From JAJFUI01 sp039698035 (GTDB lineage: Bacteria > Planctomycetota > Planctomycetia > Pirellulales > Thermoguttaceae): a DNA stretch of 64,000 bases. Location of the stretch: assembly GCA_039698035.1 (NCBI GenBank), contig JBDKSW010000009.1, positions 186,001 to 250,000 of the forward strand, read 5' to 3'. Each line of letters starts with the position of its first letter. Position 1 is the stretch's first letter. The notes under the pieces were generated by a model that saw nothing but the letters and a program-made list of their open reading frames with translations, was not told where the DNA came from and did no database searches. This document shows, piece after piece, positions 27,742-36,627 of the stretch. The position numbers were made by a program, and so were the translations under genes.

Positions 27742-29154
27742 TCAATGCTTCATCAGCGACGCATCCACGTCGTTGGCGACGATGACGCCATAGTTGACCG
27801 CGCCGAGCCAGCCCGACATGATAATGCCGACGCTGCCCGTGTGATACAGTCCGGCGATGTGCTCAGGCATCGCACGACTGACGGCCAGGCCCTCGAACTT
27901 GGTTCCAAAGCTGGCGCCGGCCAGATGGCGCGTGTAGCGCTCGAAGGTGAGCGGCGTGGCGGCCTCGACGTGGCCCAATCGGTTGCGGATGTCGGGCACG
28001 TATTTTTCGATCGCCTGGAGCGTGTCTTCGATCAACGCCCGCTTGCCGGCCGCGTAGTCCTCTTTCGACAGGCCCGACCAGTCGGAGTAGTTGGCGTTCG
28101 TGCTGGCCACGATGACGCACCGGTCTAGCCCTGGACGGCTTGTCGGGTAGTAAAACGAATAGGTCCGGCTGGTGACGTTTCGGCTTAACAGCAGGTCGGT
28201 GCGAAAGGTGGGGGCCGTCGAACTGAACAGCAGGTCGCCGCCCTGGCTTTCATCGATCGGCGTCTCCGGCTTCAGGGCCATGTAGACCTGGGCGCTCGAG
28301 TTGTTCACTCGCACGGCCTTGGCCTGTTCACGGAAATCATCGTCCCAATGTTCGGGGCCGACCAGGCTGAAAATGGTGCTCAGCAGATTGGCGTTCGAGA
28401 CGACCGCCTTGGCCGCGACGCGTTTTCCACCCAACGTGACGCCCGTGACACGACGGCCTTCGACATGCACCTTTTCGACGGGGCAGCGCGTGCGGACATC
28501 GACGCCGTTCTTCTTGAGCTCCTGTTCCATCAGGCAGATCAACTGTTCGGTGCCGCCGTGGAACGTGTAGACGCCCTTCGACATGAAGTTCGAGAAAACG
28601 ATGCCGTACGTCAGCGCGGGGTCTTCGAGCGTCGAGCCGTTCGCATAGGTGATCGGCTCCATCAGCAATCGACCAACGTCCTCTCGGCCTGGAAAAAAAC
28701 GCTCGAAAAGCTGCCCGGCCGTCGTTGCTTGGTCGTCGTAGAAGTTCATGTCCCGGGCGGCGTCGAAGAACTGGTTGACGTTGGTCGCCGGCACACGAAA
28801 CCGCTCGATAAGCAGCCGCGTGAAGTCGCCGCGATCGAAGGTCGTCGACAGCGAGAACATGGGGTTGTCGAACCGGATGTCCTTCAACTGGACGATCGAG
28901 TCGGCGATTTCCTTGGTCCAATAGCGGCGGCAGCTCTTGATCATGCCGACCGGGAAACCGTGCAGAGCGACGTCAAAGACGTTTGGGCCTCGGTGAAACC
29001 AGGTGGCCAGTCCGCCCAGCTTGTGGTGCTGCTCGGCCAGCAGAACGGACCGGCCGGCGCGGGCCAGCACGTTGGCGGCCGTCATGCCGCCCAGCCCACC
29101 GCCAATGACGACGACATCGTAACGATCGCGGGAACTCGGGGTGTTGTCGAACAT
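27742..29154 (-). CDS. Phytoene-desaturase-like FAD oxidoreductase (first of two)
   Basis: A 470-aa flavoprotein. The N-terminal dinucleotide motif VVVIGGGLGGMTAANVLARAG is followed by the CrtI-type AEQHHKLGG. A C-terminal segment, GLYHTGSVGIIMSGWLGAV, resembles the second FAD-contact region of CrtI/CrtN/CrtISO proteins. Family members desaturate, saturate or isomerise long polyene chains. It sits 10 bases downstream of a second, clearly different CrtI-like gene. No phytoene synthase lies in the window, so the substrate is more likely an ACP-bound or free acyl chain made by the neighbouring FabF/ACP/FabZ set (inference). Confidence 0.82.
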   Translation of the reverse strand: MFDNTPSSRDRYDVVVIGGGLGGMTAANVLARAGRSVLLAEQHHKLGGLATWFHRGPNVFDVALHGFPVGMIKSCRRYWTKEIADSIVQLKDIRFDNPMFSLSTTFDRGDFTRLLIERFRVPATNVNQFFDAARDMNFYDDQATTAGQLFERFFPGREDVGRLLMEPITYANGSTLEDPALTYGIVFSNFMSKGVYTFHGGTEQLICLMEQELKKNGVDVRTRCPVEKVHVEGRRVTGVTLGGKRVAAKAVVSNANLLSTIFSLVGPEHWDDDFREQAKAVRVNNSSAQVYMALKPETPIDESQGGDLLFSSTAPTFRTDLLLSRNVTSRTYSFYYPTSRPGLDRCVIVASTNANYSDWSGLSKEDYAAGKRALIEDTLQAIEKYVPDIRNRLGHVEAATPLTFERYTRHLAGASFGTKFEGLAVSRAMPEHIAGLYHTGSVGIIMSGWLGAVNYGVIVANDVDASLMKH

Positions 29155-29164
29155 GGGAAGACGA

Positions 29165-30535
29165 CTACTTCAACAAATGCTGATTGGCGATGCTGATGCC
29201 GCTGATGATGGCGCCGACGATGCCGACCAGTCCTTGGTCGTTGCCGCAGATGAAAAGGTTTTTCAGGTGCGACGTGCCGTCGTGGCGCTTCTGCGCGGCC
29301 CCGTACAAAGCGCCTTCGGCATGGCCGGTGAAACGGTGGATGGTCCTGGGAGTGAAGACGTCCGTCTCGACAACCGCCGGGCGGAAGTCGGGTACGAATC
29401 GGACAGCCGAGGCCACGAGCTGATCGTAGCAGGTCTGCTTCGCCTCGCGGTAGGCCTCCTTGTCGAGCGCGATCCAGCGGTCGTAGTTGGCGAGCGCCGT
29501 GACGCGCATCATTCCTTCGTCCAGCGGCTCCGGATAGGCGAAATTGTTCGGCGAGCAGATCGTTCCGCTTCGAAGGTCCAGCAGGTCGTTTGGTTTCTCG
29601 TAGTGGAACGTTTCGGAATCGTTGTAGAAGACAATCGTCTGGTCGTAGCCGAGACTCTGCGGCGATGCGTTCAGGATCGAGATCGACTCGACGACCGAAA
29701 TGAGGTTCTGGGGTTGCTCTTCGGGTTGCCCATCGTCGCAGAGCCGCATCGTTTCGACGAAGCCGGCCGAGGAGAGCACATTCTTGGCTTCCAGTTCCGA
29801 ACCGTCTTCGAGCACGACCTTTTCGACCGCGCCGTCCTTGACGACGATTTTTGCGACGCCCGCCCGAAGCCGCAATTCGCCGCCGTGCTCCTTGAACCGG
29901 CCGGCGAGCCGCTTCAGGATGCGCTGGATGCCTGCCAGCGGCCGGGCGAGCCCTTCCAGGAAAATCGAGCGGAACAGGATGCTGAACTGGCTGAAGCCGA
30001 TGTCGTGCTCGCGGGCGCCGCCGTAAAACAGGATCGGGCAGAAGATCATTTCGACCAGGAGCGGATCGGTGATGATTTCGGAGACGACCTTCCGGGCCGA
30101 GCGGCCGGCGCCCGACTCGCCGAACTTTCCGTAATCGTGCAACGAGGCCACCAGCCGGCGCACGTTGTCGACCTGGTTGGGAAACCGCAGGCGAATCTCC
30201 GACTCGAGCATCTCGAATTCGTTGGAGAACCGAAGAATGGCGTTGGGGAAAATGATGGCCGAGCCGAGTTGCGGCACGAGCGCCCAGTCCTCCCACGCCA
30301 CGCGGAGTTGCCGGAACAGCTTGGCCAGCGGGCCGGTGCGGGCGCCCTTCGGCGAGAAATTGGTGATCGCGTGCAAGCCGACGTCGAGAGTTCGGCCGCG
30401 TTGTTTGTAAAACGAGTTGAGCCCGCCGATCGCGCTGTGGCGTTCGAGAATGCAAACCCGCTTGCCGAAATGCGCCAGGCGCACTCCGGCCGCCAGCCCC
30501 GACATGCCCGCGCCAATGATGATCGTGTCGTACAT
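29165..30535 (-). CDS. Phytoene-desaturase-like FAD oxidoreductase (second of two)
   Basis: A 456-aa flavoprotein with FAD motif TIIIGAGMSGLAAGVRLAHFG, then LERHSAIGGLNS, and the C-terminal LFICGNDQGLVGIVGAI typical of CrtI-like and RetSat-like oxidoreductases. It is only distantly similar to its neighbour at 27742, so the two probably do different steps or form a heteromer. The ACP gene lies 83 bases upstream. As with its partner, the substrate is inferred from context to be a long acyl chain. Confidence 0.82.
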   Translation of the reverse strand: MYDTIIIGAGMSGLAAGVRLAHFGKRVCILERHSAIGGLNSFYKQRGRTLDVGLHAITNFSPKGARTGPLAKLFRQLRVAWEDWALVPQLGSAIIFPNAILRFSNEFEMLESEIRLRFPNQVDNVRRLVASLHDYGKFGESGAGRSARKVVSEIITDPLLVEMIFCPILFYGGAREHDIGFSQFSILFRSIFLEGLARPLAGIQRILKRLAGRFKEHGGELRLRAGVAKIVVKDGAVEKVVLEDGSELEAKNVLSSAGFVETMRLCDDGQPEEQPQNLISVVESISILNASPQSLGYDQTIVFYNDSETFHYEKPNDLLDLRSGTICSPNNFAYPEPLDEGMMRVTALANYDRWIALDKEAYREAKQTCYDQLVASAVRFVPDFRPAVVETDVFTPRTIHRFTGHAEGALYGAAQKRHDGTSHLKNLFICGNDQGLVGIVGAIISGISIANQHLLK

Positions 30536-30618
30536 GGGGCGACTGCGTGGAGCGGGGCCAGAGTGGAATCAACAGCGGGGCGCGACCGAGGTCCCGGGCG
30601 GCGAGCCGCGAGCCGCGA

Positions 30619-30876
30619 CTACTTCACGATGTCCTTCATCCGCGGCTCCAAATAGCGGACGGTGCTGGCCATGCTGGCCAATTCCGTGTACTCGGCCTCC
30701 GGGATTTGGATTCGATAGCGCTTCCGCAACTCCATGACGATGTCGAGGAAGTCCATGCTGTCCAGTTCAAGCTGTTCGCGGAATGGCACGTCTTCCTTGA
30801 GCCCGGTCAGGTCCTCGTCGGGGGCGATGTCGTGAAGAATGTCGAGAATGGCAACTCGGATGTCGTCGGCCGTCAT
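30619..30876 (-). CDS. Acyl carrier protein
   Basis: An 85-aa carrier protein. The phosphopantetheine attachment site is ELDSMDFLDIV, with Ser40. The ATG at 30876 gives the usual ACP length, whereas a longer frame upstream has no domain. It differs from housekeeping AcpP (which has DSLD), suggesting a pathway-specific carrier. It lies between the FabF-like and CrtI-like genes and probably presents the growing chain to both. Confidence 0.88.
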   Translation of the reverse strand: MTADDIRVAILDILHDIAPDEDLTGLKEDVPFREQLELDSMDFLDIVMELRKRYRIQIPEAEYTELASMASTVRYLEPRMKDIVK

Positions 30877-30953
30877 GGTCAGAAAGTGAAAGTCGGAGGT
30901 CAGAGGTGAGTACAATTCGCGGGCTGGCCCGGCGTCGTTCGGAAGCCGGACCG

Positions 30954-32210
30954 TCACACGCGTCGAATGATTACCACGGAGTTGATTCCCAGCATTCCAA
31001 ACGAATTGTTGAGGATCGTGTCGATTCGATGGACCTGTCGCGGCTCGTTTGTCACCAGGCCGTGCAACGCGCACTGCGGGTCGAGCCGATCGACGTTGAT
31101 CGTAGCGTGGCAAACGCCGTCTTGGAAGGAGGGCAGGTTGCCGGCCAATTCCAGGGCCCCGGCCGCGCCCATGGCGTGGCCGATGAAGCTTTTCGTGTTG
31201 TTGAACAGGGTGGCGTGGTCATCCCGATCCCAGACATGCCGCAAGGCCTCGCATTCCTGGGCATCGCCGGAGATTGTGCTCGTGGCGTGGGTGTTGACAA
31301 TGCCAATCTGGTCCGGCGTCATGCCGGCTCGCCGCAGTGCCAGACGGATGCATTCGGCCTGCCGGGGCGGATCGGGCAGAACGAAGTCCGTCGCATCGCT
31401 GTTCATGGCATAGCCGGCCACCTCGCCATAGATCTTTGCGCCGCGCCGTCGGGCGTCGGTCAGCCGTTCGAGCACGAACATACAGCCGCCTTCGGCCACG
31501 ACGATCCCGTTGCGATCCATGTCAAAGGGGCGCGATGCCTTGGTTGGGTCCTCGTGTTTGGCCAGGGCGCCTTGGCTGTGGAAGCTGGCGAAAATGCCAA
31601 ACGTGTGGATGCTCTCCGAGACGCCGCCGCACAGGGCCAAGTCGCAATCGCCAAGCCGCAACATCTGGGCGCCCTGAATGATGCCCGCGTTGCCGGCCGC
31701 GCAGGCCGCGCCCAGCGTGTAGTGCGGCCCCGTGATGCGGAGGTTCAGCGAAATCTCTCCGGCCGGGTTGTTGGCCACGGTTCGCGGATTGTGGTGGTGC
31801 GACCAGAACTGCGTGTCGTAGTCGTACCCCTTGAGCAGATAGATTTCGTTTTCGGTCTCGACGTTGCCGTGTTCGGTGACGCCGACATAGATGCCGACCC
31901 TCGAGCGATCGACGTTTTCCCAGTCGAGGCCCGCGTCGTTGACGGCCTCGTGCGAACAGAAGACGCCGATGCTGCCGGCGCGGGTGCCGCGACGGACTTC
32001 TTTCCGCTTCTGATAGCGGAGTTCATCGAAGTTGCAGACGCCGGCCAGCGTGGGCCCAAAATAGCGGGTCTCGTAGGCCGTCACGCCGCTGCGGCCCTCG
32101 AGCAAGGCTTGCCGAAACTCGGGCAGGGAGTTCCCGTTCGGTGCGGTGAGCCCTACGCCCGTGATGACGATCCGTTGTTCTTCCGCCAGCTCGACTGCCA
32201 TTGCCGCCAA
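30954..32210 (-). CDS. FabF-like beta-ketoacyl-ACP synthase, first gene of the fatty-acyl operon
   Basis: A 418-aa condensing enzyme. The catalytic triad is visible: Cys170 in TLGAACAAGNAGI, His308 in VNTHATST, and His345 in SFIGHAMGAAGA. It should elongate an acyl-ACP with malonyl-ACP by decarboxylative Claisen condensation. An ATG nine bases in (32201) is an alternative start. It opens a seven-gene minus-strand operon, followed by ACP after 77 bases. That gap carries a GGTCAG-rich string (30889-30909). Confidence 0.9.
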   Translation of the reverse strand: MAAMAVELAEEQRIVITGVGLTAPNGNSLPEFRQALLEGRSGVTAYETRYFGPTLAGVCNFDELRYQKRKEVRRGTRAGSIGVFCSHEAVNDAGLDWENVDRSRVGIYVGVTEHGNVETENEIYLLKGYDYDTQFWSHHHNPRTVANNPAGEISLNLRITGPHYTLGAACAAGNAGIIQGAQMLRLGDCDLALCGGVSESIHTFGIFASFHSQGALAKHEDPTKASRPFDMDRNGIVVAEGGCMFVLERLTDARRRGAKIYGEVAGYAMNSDATDFVLPDPPRQAECIRLALRRAGMTPDQIGIVNTHATSTISGDAQECEALRHVWDRDDHATLFNNTKSFIGHAMGAAGALELAGNLPSFQDGVCHATINVDRLDPQCALHGLVTNEPRQVHRIDTILNNSFGMLGINSVVIIRRV

Positions 32211-32343
32211 GATCCCCAGGTGAAACTTCTAAGGGTACTCGGTTGCCGGTTGGTTGGCAAGGTGTTGCGCCGCTGCAAGGGGTGCAACGCCGGCCCATTG
32301 GGATGCCCTCGTTGCGGGCTTGGATGCCTGAAACCAGCCAAGC

Positions 32344-33003
32344 CTAGCGTGGTCTTCCGGACTTGTCGGCTTGCCAGATGCGACCAGTCTCGACCTCCAG
32401 GGCAGTCAGCCAACCGGCGCCGTAGCACCAGGTGTCGATGCACTTGAGATAGCCGAGGTCCAGAATTTCGCAATTCTTTTGGGAAGTGTGGCCCACGATG
32501 GCCGTTTTGCCGGATCGATGCGGCCCGGGGAGTCGTGTTTTGAGCGATTCCCACAAGAGCACCTCCCGCGGCTGGGCGTCGAGCGGCATCTCGGCTCGGT
32601 AGCTGGCGTGGACGTAGAAGTGCCGAGCGGACTCGTGCCAAAGCCGGCAACTGTGGAGAAACGCCATGTGTTCCGGGGGGATGTCTGCTGGTCCGAACGC
32701 GCCATAAGACTGCAAGGTGGCCGCGCCGCCAAATCCGAGCCAGTCTTCCAGCAGCTCGGACTGCCCATTGTGGATCTGGAGCAGCATTTCGTCGTGATTG
32801 CCGAGCAGGGGCACGAGGCGGCACTCCTGGCCGAGCTGCAAAAGCCGCTCGATCGTGCGGCGACAATCCGGGCCGCGATCGACATAATCGCCCAACAGGA
32901 TGAGCGTATCCTCCGGCCGTGGGGCAATGGCGGCCAGGACCGTTTCCAGTGCGGCCAGGCAGCCGTGGATGTCACCGATGGCGATGGTGCGTGAAGCGGC
33001 CAA
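32344..33003 (-). CDS. Calcineurin-like Ser/Thr protein phosphatase
   Basis: A 219-aa metallophosphatase with all signature blocks: GDIHGC, GDYVDRGPD, GNHDEM, then VHASY and VGHTSQ. This is the PrpA/PrpE-like bacterial PPP group, which removes phosphate from Ser/Thr or acts on small phosphoesters using two metal ions. It lies upstream of the fatty-acyl operon on the same strand, 133 bases away, and may or may not share its transcript. Planctomycetes are rich in Ser/Thr kinases (one starts at 63509), so protein targets are plausible. Confidence 0.88.
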   Translation of the reverse strand: MAASRTIAIGDIHGCLAALETVLAAIAPRPEDTLILLGDYVDRGPDCRRTIERLLQLGQECRLVPLLGNHDEMLLQIHNGQSELLEDWLGFGGAATLQSYGAFGPADIPPEHMAFLHSCRLWHESARHFYVHASYRAEMPLDAQPREVLLWESLKTRLPGPHRSGKTAIVGHTSQKNCEILDLGYLKCIDTWCYGAGWLTALEVETGRIWQADKSGRPR

Positions 33004-33078
33004 TTCGTGGGCTCCTCGGATGCAGATGACCGGTCCGCCGGGGCCAGGTTGCCCGCTGGGCGGCGGGCCGCACGCCGT

Positions 33079-33107
33079 TTTCTCAGGACCGGACGAACCA
33101 TTATAAT
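33079..33107 (+). promoter_or_regulatory. Possible sigma-70 type promoter of the lipase gene
   Basis: A perfect TATAAT is at 33102-33107 with a poor -35 (TTTCTC at 33079-33084). It lies 47 bases before the chosen ATG at 33154, which fits that start better than the ATG at 33106 lying within it. The weak -35 keeps confidence low. Confidence 0.35.
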
Positions 33108-33153
33108 GGTCGCCATGCCGTTATATCATGGTCGATCCGCCGCCCGAAGTGCT

Positions 33154-34182
33154 ATGATCCAGCGATTCATGTGTCTTGGCCTGGTGGCGATGATGAAATT
33201 GTCGGCCTTTTCGGGCCGCGTGTTCGGCCACGAACCGGCCGTTGGCGAGCCGTCGCCAGTGCCACTGCCAACCCTCGGGGGGAAGCAGTTTTGGGCCGAC
33301 CAACGGTTTTTCCATCAATGGCGAATCCAGCAGAACACGTTCACGGGCCACTGCCGGCTGTTGGATGAGAAGAACTTTCGCCACGCCTCGGGCAGCTACG
33401 AGGAGTGCGAGGCTGCGTTGGAGCGGATCAAGCGGCGTCGCCATCTGCCGGCCATGAGCGGAAAGGCTGTCGTCGTGCTTCACGGCTTGATGCGCAGCCG
33501 GGCGTCGATGGAGCCGCTGTGCCAATACCTTCGCGACCAAGGCGGCTATCAGGTCTTCAATGTCGAGTATCCGAGCACGCAGCGGGACGTGGCGGAACAC
33601 GCGAAGAACCTGCGGCATATCATCGATCACCTCGACGGTATCGAGCAGATCAGCTTTGTCGGCCACAGCATGGGCAATATCGTCGTGCGTCATTATCTTG
33701 GCGACTTGGCCCATGAGGACCCGTTTCGCCAGCCGCCCAACGCGGCGGCGGCCGATCGAAGGGCCAAGGCGCGATTTCATCGGTTCGTCATGCTGGGGCC
33801 GCCCAACCAGGGCGCCCTGCTGGCCGAAACGTTCGCCGACAATCCGGTGTTCAAGGGTCTAACAGGCGAGGCCGGTCAGGAGCTGGGCCGCCAATGGTCC
33901 GAGCTGGAGAACCGGTTGGCCACGCCGAGTTTCGAGTTTGGCATTGTTGCCGGCGGGCGGGGCGACGGAAAGGGCTACAATCCGCTCCTGCGCGGCGACA
34001 ACGACGGCGTGGTCAACGTGGACGCCGCGCGACTGGCCGGCGCGACAGACTTCACGGTCGTGCCCGTGATTCATTCGTTCCTCATGGAGAATCGGCAGGT
34101 GCAGCAGTACGTGCTCCGTTTTCTGAAGCATGGCCACTTCCTCTCCGCAAAGGAGCGTCGTCCCCTGGAGAGGAAGCCATGA
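33154..34182 (+). CDS. Exported triacylglycerol lipase-like alpha/beta hydrolase
   Basis: About 342 aa. The chosen ATG opens a signal-peptide-like segment (MIQRFMCLGLVAMMKLSAF). The oxyanion region VVVLHGLMRS and the nucleophile elbow FVGHSMGNIV identify an esterase/lipase of the alpha/beta fold. The segment RGDNDGVVNVDAARL holds the likely acid, and VIHSFL the catalytic His. Proteins of this kind hydrolyse acyl esters or act as acyltransferases. Its stop overlaps the start of ruvX (ATGA), so both are cotranscribed. Confidence 0.82.
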   Translation: MIQRFMCLGLVAMMKLSAFSGRVFGHEPAVGEPSPVPLPTLGGKQFWADQRFFHQWRIQQNTFTGHCRLLDEKNFRHASGSYEECEAALERIKRRRHLPAMSGKAVVVLHGLMRSRASMEPLCQYLRDQGGYQVFNVEYPSTQRDVAEHAKNLRHIIDHLDGIEQISFVGHSMGNIVVRHYLGDLAHEDPFRQPPNAAAADRRAKARFHRFVMLGPPNQGALLAETFADNPVFKGLTGEAGQELGRQWSELENRLATPSFEFGIVAGGRGDGKGYNPLLRGDNDGVVNVDAARLAGATDFTVVPVIHSFLMENRQVQQYVLRFLKHGHFLSAKERRPLERKP

Positions 34183-34631
34183 AAGACGGTCCTCCGTTCC
34201 ATGCGTCGCCGGGCCGTGTGGCGGGCATCGACTATGGTCATGTGCGCATCGGGATCGCCATCAGCGACCCGGAGCGGCGGATCGCCAGCCCGCTGGAAAA
34301 CTACACGCGGCGCGGGCCGGAGCAAGACGCCCGACGGTTCCGGCAGTTGGTCGCCGACGAGGACGTGGTGCTGTTGGTCGTGGGGCTGCCGATCCATTTG
34401 GATGGCCGCGAGAGCGAGAAATCGGCCGAAGCGCGGCAGTTCGGTCAATGGCTGGCCGACGTGACGGGCGTTCCGGTCGAGTTCTTCGACGAGCGTTTCA
34501 CGAGCGTCGAGGCGGAGGAGGCCATGTTGGCGGCCGATCTGACGCGAAAGCGCCGGAAGAAGCGTCTGGACATGCTGGCCGCACAGATCATGCTGAGCGG
34601 CTATCTCGAGGCGACGCAGTCGCGACAGTGA
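34179..34631 (+). CDS. ruvX: Holliday junction resolvase-like protein RuvX/YqgF
   Basis: A 150-aa RNase H-fold protein. It shows GIDYGHVRIGIAISD (first acidic strand), VVGLPIHLDGRES, FFDERFTSVEAE and a C-terminal DMLAAQIMLSGYL. The family takes part in 16S rRNA maturation and was proposed as a Holliday junction resolvase. The ATG overlaps the lipase stop by four bases and follows GGAGAGGAAGCC. Confidence 0.92.
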   Translation: MKDGPPFHASPGRVAGIDYGHVRIGIAISDPERRIASPLENYTRRGPEQDARRFRQLVADEDVVLLVVGLPIHLDGRESEKSAEARQFGQWLADVTGVPVEFFDERFTSVEAEEAMLAADLTRKRRKKRLDMLAAQIMLSGYLEATQSRQ

Positions 34632-34938
34632 ATCGTTAATCTGGCGAGAGTTTGACGGCATTGCTCTGCCAGAGGCCGGTGTGTTCTTTGGTTGCCTGGG
34701 CGCTTTGCGTGACGATTGGCGGCTGGCTGGTGACGCGTTGTGCCGTTTCTGCGGGCTGTGCGGCGTATGCGGGATATTCGTTCAATGCGGGTCGCGCCGC
34801 GTGCCGATGCTGTTGGTAGCCGACCCAGATTGCCGCAAGGCAACGAGCGTCGCTTGCCGCCACGAACGCTGGCGCGAGCGATCTGGCCGACCGACCGTCG
34901 GCCGCCGAACGAATAGAACTTCAAGGAGGGGGGAACTC

Positions 34939-35328
34939 ATGATCCGCCGGACCGCTTTTGGGCTGCTTTGCGCAGCGTTTTTCCTGACGATGGCCGTTCG
35001 CGGCGCCGAGGCGCAGCAGGCGTATGGACGCCAGTGGGGACGCACTTACAACACCCAGGATTGGAACCGGATGTACCACTATCCGTACGTCTATTATCCG
35101 CAGAACTTCTGGGGCAGCGACTACTATCGCAGCAGCGAGGACCTGTACTACCGCTATCCTGCCGAGATGCGAGTGCCCGTGTATCATAAGCAGTGGGAGA
35201 ACTACTATCCGCAGCACCGGAAGGACCCGGGTTGGAAGCAGCACCAATTCTTCCCATTCTTCACCGGCGAACGGCATACGGGCGAACGGTACTATCAGGG
35301 GCACCATTTCAACGCCGACGTATTCTAG
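34939..35328 (+). CDS. Small secreted Tyr/His-rich protein
   Basis: A 129-aa protein after a very strong binding site (AAGGAGGGGGGAAC), which fixes the start. It has a signal peptide (MIRRTAFGLLCAAFFLTMAVRGAEA). The mature chain is dominated by Tyr, Trp, His and Pro (YHYPYVYYPQNFWGSDYY), a composition seen in small exported planctomycete proteins of unknown function. A terminator follows at 35432. High expression is suggested by the binding site. Confidence 0.72.
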   Translation: MIRRTAFGLLCAAFFLTMAVRGAEAQQAYGRQWGRTYNTQDWNRMYHYPYVYYPQNFWGSDYYRSSEDLYYRYPAEMRVPVYHKQWENYYPQHRKDPGWKQHQFFPFFTGERHTGERYYQGHHFNADVF

Positions 35329-35431
35329 CGAAACCACGTGGCTACCCACGGTGTGTGGTCGCCAGGGGGGTTGCCCGCAAGAGGGCAAGCTTGATAATAG
35401 AATCGTGAGAGGCGCGTCCTCTCGCAAAACT

Positions 35432-35472
35432 GTCCTTCGCGGGTTCCTGCCCCACCTGTGAAGGACTTTTTA
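35432..35472 (+). terminator. Intrinsic terminator after the small secreted protein
   Basis: A 7-bp perfect stem, GTCCTTC (35432-35438) with GAAGGAC (35460-35466), is followed by TTTTTA. The 21-base loop can form a further short GGG/CCC stem. A second hairpin (GAGAGG/CCTCTC, 35407-35423) lies just before it. Confidence 0.7.
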
Positions 35473-35578
35473 TTGCGCGGTGGTTCGTAACCACGAGAGT
35501 TGACCCCCGTCGGCCGTGTTTCTAGAATGTCCGACGCGGTCGGTTGCTGGCGGCCGCATTGCGAACGCGGGGCCTTCG

Positions 35579-36046
35579 ATGGACTTGTCCACGCTGCCGA
35601 TCTTCCTGATGCTGCTCTGCACGGCAGTGCTCGCCTTGGGCATCTTGGCAATCGCACGCCTGCTTGGCGGCGGTCGGCCCGGCGTTGTGCAGCAAATGCC
35701 GTATGAAAGCGGGATGGATCCCATTCACGACACGCGGCGGCGCTTCGATGTGCGGTTTCACCTGCTGGCCATCGCATTTCTCGTCTTCGATGTCGAGTTG
35801 CTGTTCCTTGTGCCCTGGGCCGTTGCCTGGGGCGGCGGACCGCAGGCGGTGGAAGCCAGAGATCAGCGGTCAGAGGTCAGGGTGCATGCAGCACACGGCG
35901 ATTCGACGGCGTCCGCACCCCAGTCGCCGCAATTGTCGCTTCGCACGAATTCGCACTTGGTGTTTGCCGGCGCGATGACGTTCCTTGTCCTGTTGATCGT
36001 TGGCTACGTTTACGATTGGCGTCGAGGGGTGTTCCAATGGCGATAG
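35579..36046 (+). CDS. nuoA: NADH-quinone oxidoreductase subunit A
   Basis: A 155-aa membrane protein of complex I. Three transmembrane helices are visible (~8-30, ~60-80, ~128-148), with the conserved loop YESGMDPIHDTRRRFDVRFHL between the first two. An unusual hydrophilic insertion (about residues 88-125) lies between helices 2 and 3 and includes a GGTCAG-type repeat (35859-35881). The end overlaps nuoB by ten bases. Only nuoA and nuoB are present; nuoC onwards must be elsewhere. Confidence 0.88.
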   Translation: MDLSTLPIFLMLLCTAVLALGILAIARLLGGGRPGVVQQMPYESGMDPIHDTRRRFDVRFHLLAIAFLVFDVELLFLVPWAVAWGGGPQAVEARDQRSEVRVHAAHGDSTASAPQSPQLSLRTNSHLVFAGAMTFLVLLIVGYVYDWRRGVFQWR

Positions 36047-36591
36047 CCGAGACGGGCGACCGTCGGGCCATTGTCGAGCTTCCGGCCAACGTGGCCGTCA
36101 CGAAGCTTGACGCGTTGGTCAGTTGGTGCCGGAAGAACAGCCTTTGGCCGATGCCGTTCGCCACGGCTTGCTGTGGGATCGAGCTGATGGCCGTTGGGGC
36201 CAGCCGCCACGACATCGCGCGGTTCGGGGCCGAGGTTTTTCGCTTTAGCCCTCGGCAGTGCGACTTGATGCTGGTGGCGGGCCGTGTCGTCATGAAGATG
36301 ATGCCCGTGCTGCAGCGAATTTGGTTGCAGATGCCCGATCCGAAGTGGTGCATTGCAATGGGCGCTTGCGCCTCGACGGGCGGCGTGTTCGATACCTACG
36401 GCGTGGTCCAGGGGATCGATCGGTTCCTGCCCGTGGATATCTATATTCCCGGCTGTCCGCCCCGACCTGAGCAGATCTTGCAGGCAATCGTTGACCTGCA
36501 AGAGAAGATTCAGCGCGAGGGGACCGTGGCGGGCCATGAGTTCGACGCCCCGTCGCGCCGGCGACCGAAGCGGGCGTTGCAGGCCGAATAG
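36037..36591 (+). CDS. nuoB: NADH-quinone oxidoreductase subunit B
   Basis: A 184-aa subunit carrying cluster N2. All four ligand cysteines are present: the pair Cys45-Cys46 (ATACCGIEL), Cys111 (MGACASTGG) and Cys140 (IPGCPPRPEQ). The ATG lies inside the nuoA end. The following gene is on the other strand, so the operon is just nuoAB. Confidence 0.94.
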   Translation: MAIAETGDRRAIVELPANVAVTKLDALVSWCRKNSLWPMPFATACCGIELMAVGASRHDIARFGAEVFRFSPRQCDLMLVAGRVVMKMMPVLQRIWLQMPDPKWCIAMGACASTGGVFDTYGVVQGIDRFLPVDIYIPGCPPRPEQILQAIVDLQEKIQREGTVAGHEFDAPSRRRPKRALQAE

Positions 36592-36627
36592 CCATTCGAC
36601 CGAGCGCCAGCGGCGCCGAACCGTCGA

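Noticed and set aside
29141..30655. Plus-strand 504-codon open frame opposite the CrtI-like gene
   Set aside because: Antisense to a protein with clear FAD motifs at both ends.
25245..32210. A firm call of ladderane biosynthesis
   Set aside because: No radical SAM or methyltransferase genes are in the cluster, so only the similarity in gene content is reported.
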